From Comamonas antarctica (GTDB taxonomy: Bacteria; Pseudomonadota; Gammaproteobacteria; Burkholderiales; Burkholderiaceae_C), in the NCBI RefSeq assembly GCF_013363755.1, contig NZ_CP054840.1, forward strand, positions 1,853,501-1,917,500: a stretch of 64,000 nt of DNA, given 5' to 3'. The first letter of the stretch is position 1. Every line of letters starts with the position of its first letter. Shown here piece by piece: positions 28,989 through 39,114 of the stretch. The notes beneath the pieces were generated by a model, which saw only the letters and a program-made list of their open reading frames with translations, ran no database searches and had not been told where the DNA came from. The translations under genes and the position numbers were made by a program.

Positions 28989-30692
28989 TCAGAAGCCCAT
29001 CTTTTTCTTCAGCTCCTGGTCGATCCACAGCTGGGCATGGATGGGCGCGAAGCGGCCCGCGCCGACGAACATCTCGCCGCCGTAGTTCTTCACCCACGGC
29101 CACCAGGCGGTGTAGCGGTAGGGCGCGGGCATCCAGATCGCGGGCGCCTGGTCCAGCACCTGGGTGGTGAGCTCGCGCAGCATCTGCTGGCGCTTGGCTT
29201 CGTCGCGCTCGCCATTGGCTTCGGCGACGCGCGCGTCGAATTTGGGGTCGTTCATCATCGGCGCGTTGTAGACCTGGTCCTTGCCGAAGTTGATGCGCAG
29301 CGACGTGGTCGGATTGACATCGGGAATGGCCGTCAGGTAGCCGGCGGCATTGGTGTGGCTGGTCATGGCCGACAGGTGCGCGCCGTATTCCATGGGCGTG
29401 ATCTCCATCTTCACGCCCACGCCTTCGAGATAGGCCGCGACCAGCGGCATCAGCTCCATCGACTCGACGTTGCAGCTGCAGATCTGCATCTTGAAGGCGA
29501 AGCCGTTGGGATAGCCGGCCTCGGCCAGCAGCTTCCTGGCCTTGGCCGGGTCGTACTTGAACAGCTCCTGCACCGAAGCCGGCTGTTCGTTCAGCGGCTT
29601 GTGGTAGCCCACGTATTCGGGATGCATGGGGAAGGTGAACAGCGCGGCCTCGCCGCCATAGAACTTGTCGACGATCTCCTGCTTGTTGACGGCCATGTTC
29701 AGCGCGCGGCGCACGCGAACATCGTTGAAGGGCTTGGCGTCGACGCGCAGCGCGACGCGGGGCGCGGCCGTGGTGAGCCAGCGGTTCCACTGCAATTGCG
29801 GCGTGCTTTTCTTCAGCTCCCTGGCGGCCTCCCACGGGATCGAGGACAGGATGTCGATCTTGCCGGTGCGCAGCGCCGACTGCTGGGTCGAGTCGTCCTT
29901 GATCACGCGGTGCACCACGCGGTCGACAAACGGCAGCTGGTAGCTCTTGCCGCCGATCGTGAGCTTGTCCCAGTAGACCGGATTCTTGCTGAAGGTCAGC
30001 GAGTTGCCCTGCGCGACGTTGGTCAGCATGAACGGGCCCGTGCCGTTGACGTTCTTCCAGTTGCCGGCGCCCGCGGCAACCACTTCCTTGGGCACGATGC
30101 CGGAAAAGAAGCCGTTGCCGAAGCGGTAGTCCCAGTCGGCGATGTATTTGTTGAAGTGGAACACCACCGTGTGCCTGTCCTTGGCCTCGACCTTGTCGAC
30201 ATGGTCGTAGTAGCCCTGGGTGCGCTTGGGGCTGGTGTTCATGCGGTTGAAGTTGTAGACGATGTCCTCGGCCACGAGCTCGCGTTCGTCCATCACGCTT
30301 TTCTTCGCCGGAAACTTCACGCCCTGGCGCAGCTTGACTTCGAGCGTCAGCGGCGTGGGCCAGCTCCAGCTCTCGGCCAGTTCGCCGCGCACCGCATCGC
30401 TGGGCTGCCAGCCGCTGATGGTGAAGGGATACTTGCCGCCGCGGCTCTTGGCCTTGGACAGGTCCACCGCAAACAGCTGCTCGTAGAACTGGCCGGTATC
30501 GCGTGTCTGCAGCGTGGCCTGCCAGTCGGCCAGGTCCCACGACAGCGTGGTCACGCCCGCGCTGCTGCTGGCGAAGTTGAGCGTGCCGCCGTACTTGGGC
30601 GCCTCGCCCTGGGCCAGGGCGCTGCAGGCTGCACCTGCCAGCGCCAGGGCGCATGCCATGCGGGTCGGGGTCGTGAACGGTGTGCTGTGCAT
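28989..30692 (-). CDS. ABC transporter periplasmic substrate-binding protein (family 5, DppA/OppA-like)
   Basis: A 567-residue exported solute-binding protein. The signal peptide runs to about residue 27 ([14 protein letters not shown] before GEAPKYGG). The body is the large family-5 fold used for peptides, nickel, heme and some other ligands. The ligand cannot be read from sequence. Because it is encoded amid genes for CoA activation and beta-oxidation of carboxylic acids, an acyl conjugate, dicarboxylate or acylated peptide is plausible. It lies between the permease and ATPase genes. Confidence 0.9.
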   Translation of the reverse strand: MHSTPFTTPTRMACALALAGAACSALAQGEAPKYGGTLNFASSSAGVTTLSWDLADWQATLQTRDTGQFYEQLFAVDLSKAKSRGGKYPFTISGWQPSDAVRGELAESWSWPTPLTLEVKLRQGVKFPAKKSVMDERELVAEDIVYNFNRMNTSPKRTQGYYDHVDKVEAKDRHTVVFHFNKYIADWDYRFGNGFFSGIVPKEVVAAGAGNWKNVNGTGPFMLTNVAQGNSLTFSKNPVYWDKLTIGGKSYQLPFVDRVVHRVIKDDSTQQSALRTGKIDILSSIPWEAARELKKSTPQLQWNRWLTTAAPRVALRVDAKPFNDVRVRRALNMAVNKQEIVDKFYGGEAALFTFPMHPEYVGYHKPLNEQPASVQELFKYDPAKARKLLAEAGYPNGFAFKMQICSCNVESMELMPLVAAYLEGVGVKMEITPMEYGAHLSAMTSHTNAAGYLTAIPDVNPTTSLRINFGKDQVYNAPMMNDPKFDARVAEANGERDEAKRQQMLRELTTQVLDQAPAIWMPAPYRYTAWWPWVKNYGGEMFVGAGRFAPIHAQLWIDQELKKKMGF

Positions 30693-30728
30693 TCTTGTCT
30701 CCTGGTGGGGGGTGGGGCGGGGCAGGGC

Positions 30729-31637
30729 TCAGCGGGTGCCGCGCATGCGCGGGTCGAGCATGTCGCGCAGGGCGTCGCCGAAGACGTTGATGGCGTAGAC
30801 CACGAGGGTCAGGCAGATGCCCGGGGCCAGCGCCAGCCACGGGCCTTGCAGCATGTAGGTGCGGCCGTTGCCCGAAAGCATGCCGCCCCAGGTGGGATGC
30901 GGCGGCGGCACGCCCAGGCCCAGGAAGGACAGGCCCGATTCGGCCAGGATGGCGGTGCCCACGCTCGAGGAGAACAGCACGATCAGCGGCGGAACCACGT
31001 TGGGCAGCACATGGCGCCAGAGGATGCGCGGCGCCGAGGCGCCCATGGACTTCGCGGCATGGATGTACATGTCTTCCCGCACCGAGACCACGGCGCTGCG
31101 CACGATGCGCGAGCCGCCGATGCCGATCAGCAGTCCCAGCGTCAGGATGATCTGCGTGATGCCCGAGCCGAACACCGAGGCCACGACGATCAGCACGACC
31201 AGGCCGGGAAAGCTCATCCAGGCATCGACGAAGCGCTGGATCAGCATGTCGAGCTTGCCGCCGAAGTAGCCCGAGACGATGCCGATCAGCGCCGACAGGA
31301 CCGTGGAGATCATGGCCACCGACAGCCCGATGACCACCGAGATCTGCGCGCCGTAGATGCAGCGCGACAGCAGGTCGCGGCCCAGGTTGTCGGTGCCGAA
31401 CGGGTGGGCCCACGAGGGGGCATGCATGCGCGCGGCCATGTCGACCTCGTTCATGCCATAGGGTGCCAGGACGTCGGCAAAGAGGCCGACCAGCAGGAAG
31501 AACAGCGCGACCACGGCCCCCGCGGCGCCCAGCCGCTTCTCGCGGAACAGCTTGCGCACGAAGCGGCGCAGCGCGCCGGGTGGGCGGGAGGCGGCGGCCT
31601 TGGGAGCTGCCGAGAGCGAAATGGCCTGGGTTTTCAT
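30729..31637 (-). CDS. Peptide-type ABC transporter permease (DppC-like)
   Basis: A 302-residue inner-membrane permease with about six membrane segments. The N-terminal cytoplasmic arm precedes the first one (AAGAVVALFFLLVGLFADVLAP). The DppC-type motif FGTDNLGRDLLSRCIYGAQ and the EAA-like loop HAAKSMGASAPRILWRHVLPN are present. It forms the channel with the DppB-like protein encoded 12 bases upstream. Confidence 0.92.
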   Translation of the reverse strand: MKTQAISLSAAPKAAASRPPGALRRFVRKLFREKRLGAAGAVVALFFLLVGLFADVLAPYGMNEVDMAARMHAPSWAHPFGTDNLGRDLLSRCIYGAQISVVIGLSVAMISTVLSALIGIVSGYFGGKLDMLIQRFVDAWMSFPGLVVLIVVASVFGSGITQIILTLGLLIGIGGSRIVRSAVVSVREDMYIHAAKSMGASAPRILWRHVLPNVVPPLIVLFSSSVGTAILAESGLSFLGLGVPPPHPTWGGMLSGNGRTYMLQGPWLALAPGICLTLVVYAINVFGDALRDMLDPRMRGTR

Positions 31638-31649
31638 GGCTTGCCTCCG

Positions 31650-32606
31650 TTAGCGTTGGCGGACCTTGGGATCGATCAGGCCGTAGCTCAGATCGACGAC
31701 CAGGTTGATGAGCATCACGCTGATGCCGACGACAAAGAACACGCCCGTGACCACGGGGTAGTCGCGCTGGTTCACGGCGTCCAGCAGCAGCAGGCCCATG
31801 CCGGGCAGCACGAAGATCTGCTCGAGGATCACTGCTCCGCCGATCAAGACCGGCGCCTGGCTGCCGATCAGCGTGATCACCGGGATCAGCGCGTTGCGAA
31901 CGGCATGCCGCACCAGGATCAGCATCTCGCTCAGGCCCTTGGCGCGCGCGGTGCGGATGTAGTCCTGGCGCAGCACCTCGAGCATCATGGTGCGGGTCAT
32001 GCGCATGGTGATCGCCGACAGCGACAGGCCCAGGATCACGGCGGGAATCAGCATCTGCTGCAGGTTGGCCCAGGGGTCTTCGGAAAACGGCGTGAAATGG
32101 ATTTCGGGCGACCAGCCCCACCAGATCGAGGGAAACACGGTGACCATCGTGCCGATCCAAAAGCTGGGTACGGCCAGCATCAAAAGCGAGAACGAACGCG
32201 TCGCATAGTCACCCGCCGTGTCCTGCTTGACCGCGGAATAGACGCCGATCGGAATGGCCACGGTCAGCGCGATCAGGATGGCCAGCAAGCCCAGCTCGAA
32301 GGTCACCGGCAAGCGCTCGGCAATCATGCTCACCACCGAATCGCCCTGCCACAGCGAGTCGCCGAGATCGGCATGGAACAGCAGCCGGCTGATCCAGACG
32401 CCGTACTGCCGCCACAGCGGCTGGTCGAGCCCCAGGGTTTGCAGCAGTTGCTCGCGGGTCAGCTTGTTCGAGCCGGCGTCGTTCTGGCTGAGCATCAGGT
32501 CGACGACATCGCCGGGCACCATGCGCACGATCACGAACACGATGATGCTGGCAATCAGCATCGTGGGCAGCAGCGCCAGCAAGCGGCGCAGTACATAGGT
32601 GTGCAT
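31650..32606 (-). CDS. Peptide-type ABC transporter permease (DppB-like), first gene of the leftward operon
   Basis: A 318-residue permease with the N-terminal DppB/OppB signature MHTYVLRRLLALLPTMLIASI and the EAA loop YIRTARAKGLSEMLILVRHAVRN (split across two helices). ATG 32606 is chosen because family similarity begins there; the frame extends to 32651 without support. It opens a ten-gene leftward transcript reaching to about 19370: dppB, dppC, binding protein, dppD, dppF, pimA, pimB, pimF, pimC, pimD. The 758-base gap upstream should hold its promoter. Confidence 0.92.
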   Translation of the reverse strand: MHTYVLRRLLALLPTMLIASIIVFVIVRMVPGDVVDLMLSQNDAGSNKLTREQLLQTLGLDQPLWRQYGVWISRLLFHADLGDSLWQGDSVVSMIAERLPVTFELGLLAILIALTVAIPIGVYSAVKQDTAGDYATRSFSLLMLAVPSFWIGTMVTVFPSIWWGWSPEIHFTPFSEDPWANLQQMLIPAVILGLSLSAITMRMTRTMMLEVLRQDYIRTARAKGLSEMLILVRHAVRNALIPVITLIGSQAPVLIGGAVILEQIFVLPGMGLLLLDAVNQRDYPVVTGVFFVVGISVMLINLVVDLSYGLIDPKVRQR

Positions 32607-33364
32607 CAGTGGCTCCCCGTGGAAATAGGGCGCTTGCCTGGCCGCTGCCATTGGGCGGGCCGGTCGAAGGGCGGTTGTCCGAGTGGATCGGTGATTGCGT
32701 TTCGCACCATATGTCTCCTGTACTCAAATTTCGAATCGACTTGGTTCAAGGCATTCCGGCCCGTTCTTCGACGCCTTGGGGCCTGGCTTGGAAATGGCGG
32801 TATGAGAGTGGCAAGGCGTTTTTTTGACGTCTTGTTACCTTTTGCTTGACTCGCCGACAGCGTTTCTTCGAGGCATTTCCCCAGCCTGCGATCGATCATA
32901 CTCAAAACACTAAAACGATCAAACAAATATTTGGAAGCGGCTTTTCTCTTTGTACTGCACTGTTTGTTAATGGTTTTCAGAGAGAGATTTGGCTATTTCT
33001 TGGCTTGCGCCAGGGTTTTTACCCAAGGGTTTTCGTGCATACCGTAAACACTAGGAGGTTCTTGGCTAAGTGCTGGAAAACCCTTGTTGGATGCGTCTCC
33101 GGCTTGCTTGCACCGCTTTTCTGTGCGCTTTTTGGTGGCTTCGAGCAGGTGTGCGGTGATTTTTTCTTTGTGCTAGCATTCATGCATACCGAAAGTTCTA
33201 ATAAAAAATATTCCATACCAATAAGTTCTTTTTCTAGGCTTTTTTGTTTGATAAGCCGTTGTTTTTGTTGAGGCAATGCTTGGCGATGAGTTGTCATTAA
33301 TTGAAGCGACCATTCCCATACCTTTGAAGCAGGGTGTGGCGCGGGCTGACAAAGAGGAGCGCAG
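32607..33364. promoter_or_regulatory. Long AT-rich divergent control region between the pim-like operon and the hydrolase operon
   Basis: 758 bases with no credible gene; short frames here have no recognisable product, ribosome site or suitable codon use. From about 32830 to 33330 the DNA is far richer in AT than the rest of the window. It contains repeated CATACC words (33039-33044, 33185-33190, 33214-33219, 33317-33322). Two of them are followed by AAGTTCT (33193-33199 and 33223-33229), giving two direct CATACC-n2/3-AAGTTCT units about 29 bases apart. These look like regulator-binding sites for the two diverging operons. Promoter hexamers could not be fixed. Confidence 0.5.
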
Positions 33365-34333
33365 ATGTCGGGAATCCAGGAAACAGAGGTGCAGGACGAG
33401 GCCCAGGCTGGGGTGCTGCAGGACGAGCTGGCTTTTCACCGCTACCCCGGGGCCCGGCCGCCGGACCGGCAGGGCCAGGTCGACGTGTTCGGCGTGAAGA
33501 TCGCCACCTACGAGTGGGGCGCGCCGGATGCGCCACCCGTGCTGCTGGTGCATGGGGCGCTGGACTTCGCGCGCACTTTCGATGTATTTGCGCCCTTGAT
33601 TGCCGATGGCGGCTATCGCGTGGTCTCGTATGACCACCGCGGGCATGGCGATTCGTCGCCGGCGGCGCTCTACGGATGGGTTGCCGATGAGCGCGATCTG
33701 CTGTGCGTGGCCGATGCGGTGTCGAAGCAGCCCATGCCGGTGATCGGCCACAGCAAGGGCGGCTCGCTGCTGATCCATGCGATCGAGGCCCTGCCGCACC
33801 GTTTCACGCGCTTTGCCTGCATCGACGGCATGCCGTTTCGCAGTCCGCATCCGGACACGGCCATGCATGAACGGCGTTACATGACACCCGAGGTGATAGC
33901 GAAGTGGCTTGACCATCGCCATGTCTCGCCGGAATCGGAGCGCAAGCCCGGCGAACTGCAGGCGCTGGCCGCGCGCCGGGCGCGCTTGAACCCGCGCCTG
34001 AGCCACGAATGGCTCTGCTATCTGGTGAGCAAGGGCGCCTATGAGCAGCCCGACGGCTGGCGCTGGAAACTCGATCCCGCCATCCGGCCCGGCGGCTTTG
34101 GCGTGATGCGTTCGCGCTGGATGACCGACCGGCTGCCGGGCTTTCCCGTGCCGCTGCTGGCGCTGTTCAGCACCATCGACGAGCCCATGGGCTGGGACTG
34201 CAAGCTCGAAGACCTGATCGGCTATCTGCCGGCTTCGGCGCAGGCCATCGCCATGGCGGATACCGGCCACTTCATCCACATCGAACGTCCGCGGCAGACC
34301 GCCGATCTCATTCTTGACTTCCTGCGCCCATGA
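33365..34333 (+). CDS. Alpha/beta-hydrolase, probably an esterase or acyl hydrolase
   Basis: A 322-residue cytoplasmic alpha/beta-hydrolase. The oxyanion strand ends in LLVHGALDF (about 61-68), the nucleophile elbow is GHSKGG with S130, and the likely catalytic histidine is H302 in DTGHFIHIE. The SYDHRGHGDSS loop is typical. No signal peptide. It has a GAGGAG ribosome site. It opens a rightward run (hydrolase, hydrolase-like, MFS, etfB, etfA) divergent from the pim-like operon. Release of a carboxylic acid from an ester or conjugate for PimA is inference. Confidence 0.85.
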   Translation: MSGIQETEVQDEAQAGVLQDELAFHRYPGARPPDRQGQVDVFGVKIATYEWGAPDAPPVLLVHGALDFARTFDVFAPLIADGGYRVVSYDHRGHGDSSPAALYGWVADERDLLCVADAVSKQPMPVIGHSKGGSLLIHAIEALPHRFTRFACIDGMPFRSPHPDTAMHERRYMTPEVIAKWLDHRHVSPESERKPGELQALAARRARLNPRLSHEWLCYLVSKGAYEQPDGWRWKLDPAIRPGGFGVMRSRWMTDRLPGFPVPLLALFSTIDEPMGWDCKLEDLIGYLPASAQAIAMADTGHFIHIERPRQTADLILDFLRP

Positions 34334-35004
34334 CCCACTACCTACAGCACGGCCGCGTGCGCCTCGCGCTGCATTGCCTGCGGCCCGCCCAGAGTCCCGA
34401 AAGCCATCCGCTGCTGCTGCTCCACGGGCTCGGGGAGTCCGCGCGTGCGCATCCAGCGGGCCTCTACGCCGCCTGGCCGGGCGCGGTCTACGCGCTGGAC
34501 TTCACGGGCCATGGCGCCTCGTCGATTCCGGCCGGCGGCGGCTACAGCTGCGAGGTGCTGATGGGCGATGTGGACATCGCGCTGGGGCACACCGGCGCCG
34601 CCACGGTGTGCGGCCGCGGGCTTGGCGCGTACATCGCGCTGCTGATTGCCGGAGCCCGGCCGAAAAAGGTCCGTGGCGCGGTGCTGCTGGACGGCCCGGG
34701 CCTAGCCGGCAGCAGTGCTTCGGCATCGCCCTATATTCCACTGGTGCCCGCCGCGTCCACGCAGACTCCCGATCCTTTTGCGCTGGCCGAACTCGCGACC
34801 GACGCGCGGCCACCCGAATACGCGGCGCATTACGCCATGCTGGCCCAGGAGTTCAGCGCGCTGCGCAACCCGGTGACGGTCTGCACGCGCGAGCAGCCGC
34901 CATGGCTGCAGTCGGTGCGCGTGATAGTGGGCAGCGATGCGGCCAACCCCGCGAAGGCCTGCCTGTCCTACGCCGTTGCTTTCCCCACAGCGGCCTTGCC
35001 ATGA
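34330..35004 (+). CDS. Alpha/beta-hydrolase-fold protein with a degenerate nucleophile
   Basis: A 224-residue alpha/beta-hydrolase-like protein. The oxyanion segment LLLLHGLGES and the ALDFTGHGASS loop are intact. The nucleophile elbow reads GRGLG (95-99), so glycine 97 stands where serine should be. No family-typical histidine motif occurs near the C-terminus, and the protein is short. It is likely non-hydrolytic, or uses another residue. Its ATG overlaps the preceding stop (ATGA) and the next start overlaps its own stop, so it is translated with the active hydrolase and the transporter. It may be a partner subunit or a decayed duplicate. Confidence 0.75.
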   Translation: MTHYLQHGRVRLALHCLRPAQSPESHPLLLLHGLGESARAHPAGLYAAWPGAVYALDFTGHGASSIPAGGGYSCEVLMGDVDIALGHTGAATVCGRGLGAYIALLIAGARPKKVRGAVLLDGPGLAGSSASASPYIPLVPAASTQTPDPFALAELATDARPPEYAAHYAMLAQEFSALRNPVTVCTREQPPWLQSVRVIVGSDAANPAKACLSYAVAFPTAALP

Positions 35005-36308
35005 GCAGCCCGTCCGCACTTTCATCGCCGCCCGAGCTGACGCAGCAGGAGCAGGCCTACCAGGCGCAGGTGCAGCGCGACCTGCCACGCAATTTCCTCG
35101 CCAACCTGGCGCACGGCATGCTGGGCTTGACGGGATTCAAGCTGATGCATGCGCCGACCTTCGTGCCGGCCTACATCTTCCTGCTGTCCGGCTCGAAGGT
35201 CGCCGTGGGTCTGGCGCTCGGGGCGCAGTTCATCGGCATGGCCATGTCCTCGATCTGGAGCGCCACGCTGATCGAGCACCGCGAGCAGGTGATGAAGGTC
35301 GTGTACTCGGTGGGCTGGATGATGCGCCTGCAGATCTTCTGCCTCGCGCTGAGCACCTTTTTCTTCAGCGGCCACACCGCGCTGGTGCTGGCCTGTGTGT
35401 TCCTGGCGCTGTTTGGCTTCTTCGGCGGCATGCAGGGCGTGGCGTTCAACTTCCTGATGTCCAAGGTGATTCCCACCAACCAGCGCGGCAGGCTGATCGG
35501 CCTGCGCAATTTCCTCGGCGGGCTGATCGCCGCGGGCGTGGCCTATGTGGGCGGCGAATACCTGGTGGGCAGCAACGCCTTCGGCAATGGTTACGGCTCG
35601 ACATTCATGCTGGCGTTCATCCTGACCAGCATCGGTATCAGCGCGCTGACTTTCGTGCGCGAGCCCAAGTCGCTCACGGTGCGCAAGAAGTCCGCGGGCT
35701 TTCGCCAGCGCGTCGCCGAAATTCCGGCGCTGCTCAAGGGCGACGACGACTACCGCAAGTTCTTCTATGCGCGCGCGCTGGGCGCGCTGGGCACCGTGGC
35801 GGTGCCGTTCTATGTGCTGTATGCGGGCCAGTATGTGAGCTTGTCGGGCGCGACGCTGGGCTATTTTTCGCTGGCCTTCCTGCTGTCGCAGACCATCAGC
35901 AACCTGTTGTGGGGAAGGATTGCCGATGCGCGGGGCTACCGGCTGGTCTTTTTGCTGAGCATGGCGCTATGGGGGGGCGCCACGCTGCTGCTGATCTGCG
36001 GCGCCTCGCTGCCGGTGTTCGTCATTGCCTTCTGCGGCCTGGGCGCGGGCTTTGGCGGCTACCAGGTGGCGTCCAGCAACTTCGTGCTCGAGTTCGGCAA
36101 GTCGCATGAACTGCCGATGCTGATCGCGGTGTCCGACACCGCATCGCATCTGATGATGGCCCTGGGCCCGCTGCTGGGCGGCGTCATTGCCACCTATTTC
36201 GGCTACCACCTGATCTTCTGGCTGGCGCTGCTGGTCAAGACGCTGTCCCTGATCATGGTCTGGAAGCTGCATGAGCCGCGCCACCGCATGCAGGCGGCGC
36301 ATTCCTGA
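35001..36308 (+). CDS. MFS transporter
   Basis: A 435-residue inner-membrane protein with about 12 hydrophobic segments in two halves, separated by a charged loop around [17 protein letters not shown]. The [14 protein letters not shown] and [11 protein letters not shown] segments fit the loop motifs of the major facilitator superfamily. The substrate is unknown. ATG 35001 overlaps the previous stop by four bases. It may export or import the acid or alcohol handled by the neighbouring hydrolases. Confidence 0.85.
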   Translation: MSSPSALSSPPELTQQEQAYQAQVQRDLPRNFLANLAHGMLGLTGFKLMHAPTFVPAYIFLLSGSKVAVGLALGAQFIGMAMSSIWSATLIEHREQVMKVVYSVGWMMRLQIFCLALSTFFFSGHTALVLACVFLALFGFFGGMQGVAFNFLMSKVIPTNQRGRLIGLRNFLGGLIAAGVAYVGGEYLVGSNAFGNGYGSTFMLAFILTSIGISALTFVREPKSLTVRKKSAGFRQRVAEIPALLKGDDDYRKFFYARALGALGTVAVPFYVLYAGQYVSLSGATLGYFSLAFLLSQTISNLLWGRIADARGYRLVFLLSMALWGGATLLLICGASLPVFVIAFCGLGAGFGGYQVASSNFVLEFGKSHELPMLIAVSDTASHLMMALGPLLGGVIATYFGYHLIFWLALLVKTLSLIMVWKLHEPRHRMQAAHS

Positions 36309-36328
36309 GACAAGTGAAAGGAGGGCCT

Positions 36329-37078
36329 ATGAAAGTCCTGGTTCCCGTCAAGCGCGTGGTCGACTACAACGTCAAGGTGCGCGTCAAATCCGATGGCAGC
36401 GGCGTCGATATCGCCAATGTCAAGATGAGCATGAACCCGTTTGACGAGATTGCCGTCGAGGAAGCCGTGCGCCTGAAAGAGAATGGCGCCGCTACCGAAG
36501 TCATCGCCGTGTCCTGCGGCGTGGCCCAGTGCCAGGAAAACCTGCGCACCGCGATGGCGATCGGCGCCGACCGCGCGATCCTGGTGCAGACAGATGCCGA
36601 ACTGCAGCCGCTGGCCGTGGCCAAGCTGCTCAAGGCTTTGGTCGACAAGGAGCAACCCGGCCTGATCATCCTGGGCAAGCAGGCCATCGATGACGACGCC
36701 AACCAGACCGGCCAGATGCTCGCGGCCTTGGCCGATCTGCCGCAGGCGACGTTTGCGTCGAAGGTCGAACTGTCGGGCGACAGCGTGCAGGTCACGCGCG
36801 AAGTCGACGGCGGCCTGGAAACCCTGTCGCTGAACACGCCGGCCGTGATCACCACCGATCTGCGCCTGAACGAGCCGCGCTATGTGACGCTGCCCAACAT
36901 CATGAAGGCCAAGAAAAAGCGGCTTGACACCGTGACGCCCGAGGAGCTGGGTGTCGACGTGGCGCCGCGCCTGAAAACCCTCAAGGTGTCCGAGCCCGCC
37001 AAGCGCGGCGCGGGCGTGAAGGTGGCCGATGTGGCGGCGCTGGTGGACAAATTGAAGAACGAAGCGAAGGTGATTTGA
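36329..37078 (+). CDS. etfB: Electron transfer flavoprotein beta subunit
   Basis: A 249-residue EtfB, the usual length, beginning [19 protein letters not shown]. It binds AMP and, with EtfA, takes electrons from acyl-CoA dehydrogenases and passes them to ETF-ubiquinone oxidoreductase. The recognition loop region (about 185-205, [13 protein letters not shown]) is present. ATG 36329 has a strong GGAGGG ribosome site; the frame extends to a GTG at 36314 that overlaps it. The gene stands between two acyl-CoA dehydrogenase clusters that need it. Confidence 0.96.
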   Translation: MKVLVPVKRVVDYNVKVRVKSDGSGVDIANVKMSMNPFDEIAVEEAVRLKENGAATEVIAVSCGVAQCQENLRTAMAIGADRAILVQTDAELQPLAVAKLLKALVDKEQPGLIILGKQAIDDDANQTGQMLAALADLPQATFASKVELSGDSVQVTREVDGGLETLSLNTPAVITTDLRLNEPRYVTLPNIMKAKKKRLDTVTPEELGVDVAPRLKTLKVSEPAKRGAGVKVADVAALVDKLKNEAKVI

Positions 37079-37115
37079 GGCTGCTTGTCGGGACGTTCCC
37101 GGCGGACAGGCCTTT

Positions 37116-37203
37116 CATCCTTCGACAAGCTCAGGACGAACGGTTGATACACCGTTCACCCCTCGGCGGGCCGCCTGAGCCTGTCTAGGCGACCCCGTCG
37201 AAG
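37116..37203. repeat. REP-like imperfect palindrome between etfB and etfA
   Basis: A 28-base element (37116-37143, CATCCTTCGACAAGCTCAGG and 8 more bases) is followed by a degenerate inverted copy at about 37152-37203, where CCGTTC, CCTGAGC, CTGTC and GTCGAAGG recur in reverse-complement order. The whole can fold into a hairpin. A second copy of the 28-mer lies at 55322-55349 and matches at 26 of 28 positions. This CTTCGACA-x-GCTCAGGACGA word is familiar as a dispersed element in many proteobacterial genomes. Confidence 0.75.
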
Positions 37204-37230
37204 GGTGTAACACCCATCGAAAGAAACTCC

Positions 37231-38160
37231 ATGACTTCCCTTGTAATTGCAGAACACGACAACGCCTCCATCAAGCCCGCGACCCTGAACACCGTCACGG
37301 CCGCCGCCTGCGGTGGCGAGGTGCATGTGCTGGTGGCCGGTGAGGGCGCTGCCGCCGCGGCGCAAGCCGCGTCCCAGATTGCCGGCGTCTCCAAGGTGAT
37401 CCTCGCCGAAGGCGACTCCCTCAAGAACGGCCTGGCCGAGAACCTCGCCGCGCAGGTGCTGGCGCTCGCTGGCAACTACAGCCACATCCTGTTTCCCGCC
37501 ACCGCCTCGGGCAAGAACGTCGCGCCACGCGTGGCCGCCACGCTCGATGTCGCGCAGATCAGCGACGTCACCAAGGTCGTGAGCCCCGACACCTTCGAGC
37601 GCCCGATCTACGCCGGCAATGCGATTGCCACCGTGCAGAGCAGCGATGCGACCAAGGTGATCACCGTGCGCACCACGGGCTTCGACGCGGCCGCGGCCAC
37701 GGGCGGCAGCGCCGGCGTGGAAAGCGTGGCGGCTGCCGCCGATGCCGGCAAGAGCCGCTTCGTCGGCAGCGAGATCGCCGCCAGCGACCGCCCCGAACTC
37801 ACCGCCGCGAAGATCATCGTGTCGGGCGGCCGCGCGCTGGGCTCGGCCGAGAAGTTCAACGAAGTGATCACGCCGCTGGCCGACAAGCTCGGCGCCGCGA
37901 TTGGCGCCTCGCGCGCCGCCGTGGACGCGGGCTACGCCGCCAACGACCTGCAGGTCGGCCAGACCGGCAAGATCGTCGCGCCGCAGCTGTACGTTGCCGT
38001 GGGCATCTCGGGCGCGATCCAGCATCTGGCCGGCATGAAGGACTCCAAGGTGATCGTGGCGATCAACAAGGACGCCGAAGCGCCGATCTTCAGCGTCGCC
38101 GACTACGGCCTCGAAGCCGACCTGTTCACGGCCGTGCCGGAGCTGGCCCGCGCCTTATAG
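37231..38160 (+). CDS. etfA: Electron transfer flavoprotein alpha subunit
   Basis: A 309-residue EtfA, the normal length. The C-terminal FAD-binding domain has the signature [20 protein letters not shown] and a preceding [11 protein letters not shown] segment. It forms a heterodimer with EtfB and holds the FAD. The REP-like element in the 152-base gap after etfB may set relative expression. It ends 24 bases from the convergent LysR gene. Confidence 0.96.
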   Translation: MTSLVIAEHDNASIKPATLNTVTAAACGGEVHVLVAGEGAAAAAQAASQIAGVSKVILAEGDSLKNGLAENLAAQVLALAGNYSHILFPATASGKNVAPRVAATLDVAQISDVTKVVSPDTFERPIYAGNAIATVQSSDATKVITVRTTGFDAAAATGGSAGVESVAAAADAGKSRFVGSEIAASDRPELTAAKIIVSGGRALGSAEKFNEVITPLADKLGAAIGASRAAVDAGYAANDLQVGQTGKIVAPQLYVAVGISGAIQHLAGMKDSKVIVAINKDAEAPIFSVADYGLEADLFTAVPELARAL

Positions 38161-38184
38161 GAAAGCGCCGGCGCGCGCCGCTGT

Positions 38185-39114
38185 TCACGCCTGCCGGCAG
38201 CGCGCCGCCATCTCGGGCGTCTGGTGGTGGCGCAGCACATGGTCCAGCACGCGGTCCGCCAGATTCAGGCGCTGCTGCGATGCCACGGCCACGGCCAGGC
38301 CGACGCAAAACTGCTCCGGCGTATCGCTCAGTTCCAGGCAGACCACGCCGGGCATCGCATGCTGGCGCGCCACACCGGCCACCAGCGCCACCCCTATGCC
38401 CGACGCCACCAGGCTCAGGATGGTATGCACCTGCATGGCTTCCTGGGCCACATGCGGCGTGAAACCCGACATCTGGCAGCGCAGGTCGGCCATCGCGCGC
38501 AAGCTGGGCACCCGCTGCTGGGGATAGAGAATGAAGTTCTCCCCCGCGGCGTCCGACAGCGCCAGGCGCTGGCCCGGCGCCCGGGCCAGCGCGCTGTGCG
38601 CCGGCACTGCCAGCACGAAGTCGTCGCGCTCGAGCGGCGTCATCGTCAGGCCCAGGCTGTCGAGCACGGGAAAGCGCAGGAAACCCAGCTCCAGCTGGCG
38701 CGCGCGCAGGCCTTCGAGGATTTCCAGCGAGGTCATCTCCACCAGTTCCATCTCCACCTTCGGGAACTGGCTGCGCAGCTCGGGAATCAAGCGCGGCAGC
38801 AACTGGTAAGTGGCCGTGCCGATGAAGCCGATGCGCAGCAGTCCTCCCAGCCCTATCAGCGCTTCCTGGGCTTTGACCTTGCATTGTTGCGCATGGAACA
38901 GCGCCGCGCGCGCATCGGGCAGCAGCGTGTGCGCCAGCGGCGTCGGCACCACGCCGCCCGGAGTGCGTGTGAAGAGCTTGCCGCCGAGTTCGTCCTCCAG
39001 GCGCCGTATCGACACGGACAGCGGCGGCTGCGCCATGTGCAGGATTTCAGCGGCGCGATGGAAGTTGGGCGTCTCGATCAGGGTGATGAATTGCTGGAGC
39101 TGGCGCAGGTTCAT
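38185..39114 (-). CDS. LysR-family transcriptional regulator
   Basis: A 309-residue LysR protein. The N-terminal winged helix-turn-helix (MNLRQLQQFITLIETPNFHRAAEILHMAQPPLSVSIRRLE, in two parts) occupies the first 60 residues, and a periplasmic-binding-protein-like effector domain follows. It is divergent from the Bug/CoA-transferase operon starting at 39231, the usual arrangement for a LysR activator and its target. A TTC-N11-GAA dyad lies in the shared gap. Confidence 0.93.
   Translation of the reverse strand: MNLRQLQQFITLIETPNFHRAAEILHMAQPPLSVSIRRLEDELGGKLFTRTPGGVVPTPLAHTLLPDARAALFHAQQCKVKAQEALIGLGGLLRIGFIGTATYQLLPRLIPELRSQFPKVEMELVEMTSLEILEGLRARQLELGFLRFPVLDSLGLTMTPLERDDFVLAVPAHSALARAPGQRLALSDAAGENFILYPQQRVPSLRAMADLRCQMSGFTPHVAQEAMQVHTILSLVASGIGVALVAGVARQHAMPGVVCLELSDTPEQFCVGLAVAVASQQRLNLADRVLDHVLRHHQTPEMAARCRQA

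Noticed and set aside
27976..32160. A 1394-codon open frame on the minus strand spanning the importer genes
   Set aside because: Only its 3' part (27976-28944) is real (DppD-like). The rest runs out of frame through the dppC and binding-protein genes and exists because GC-rich codon bias suppresses stop codons.
32846..33271. Possible 141-residue gene in the AT-rich gap
   Set aside because: No ribosome site, no recognisable domain, and a frame of similar length exists on the other strand; more likely non-coding control DNA.
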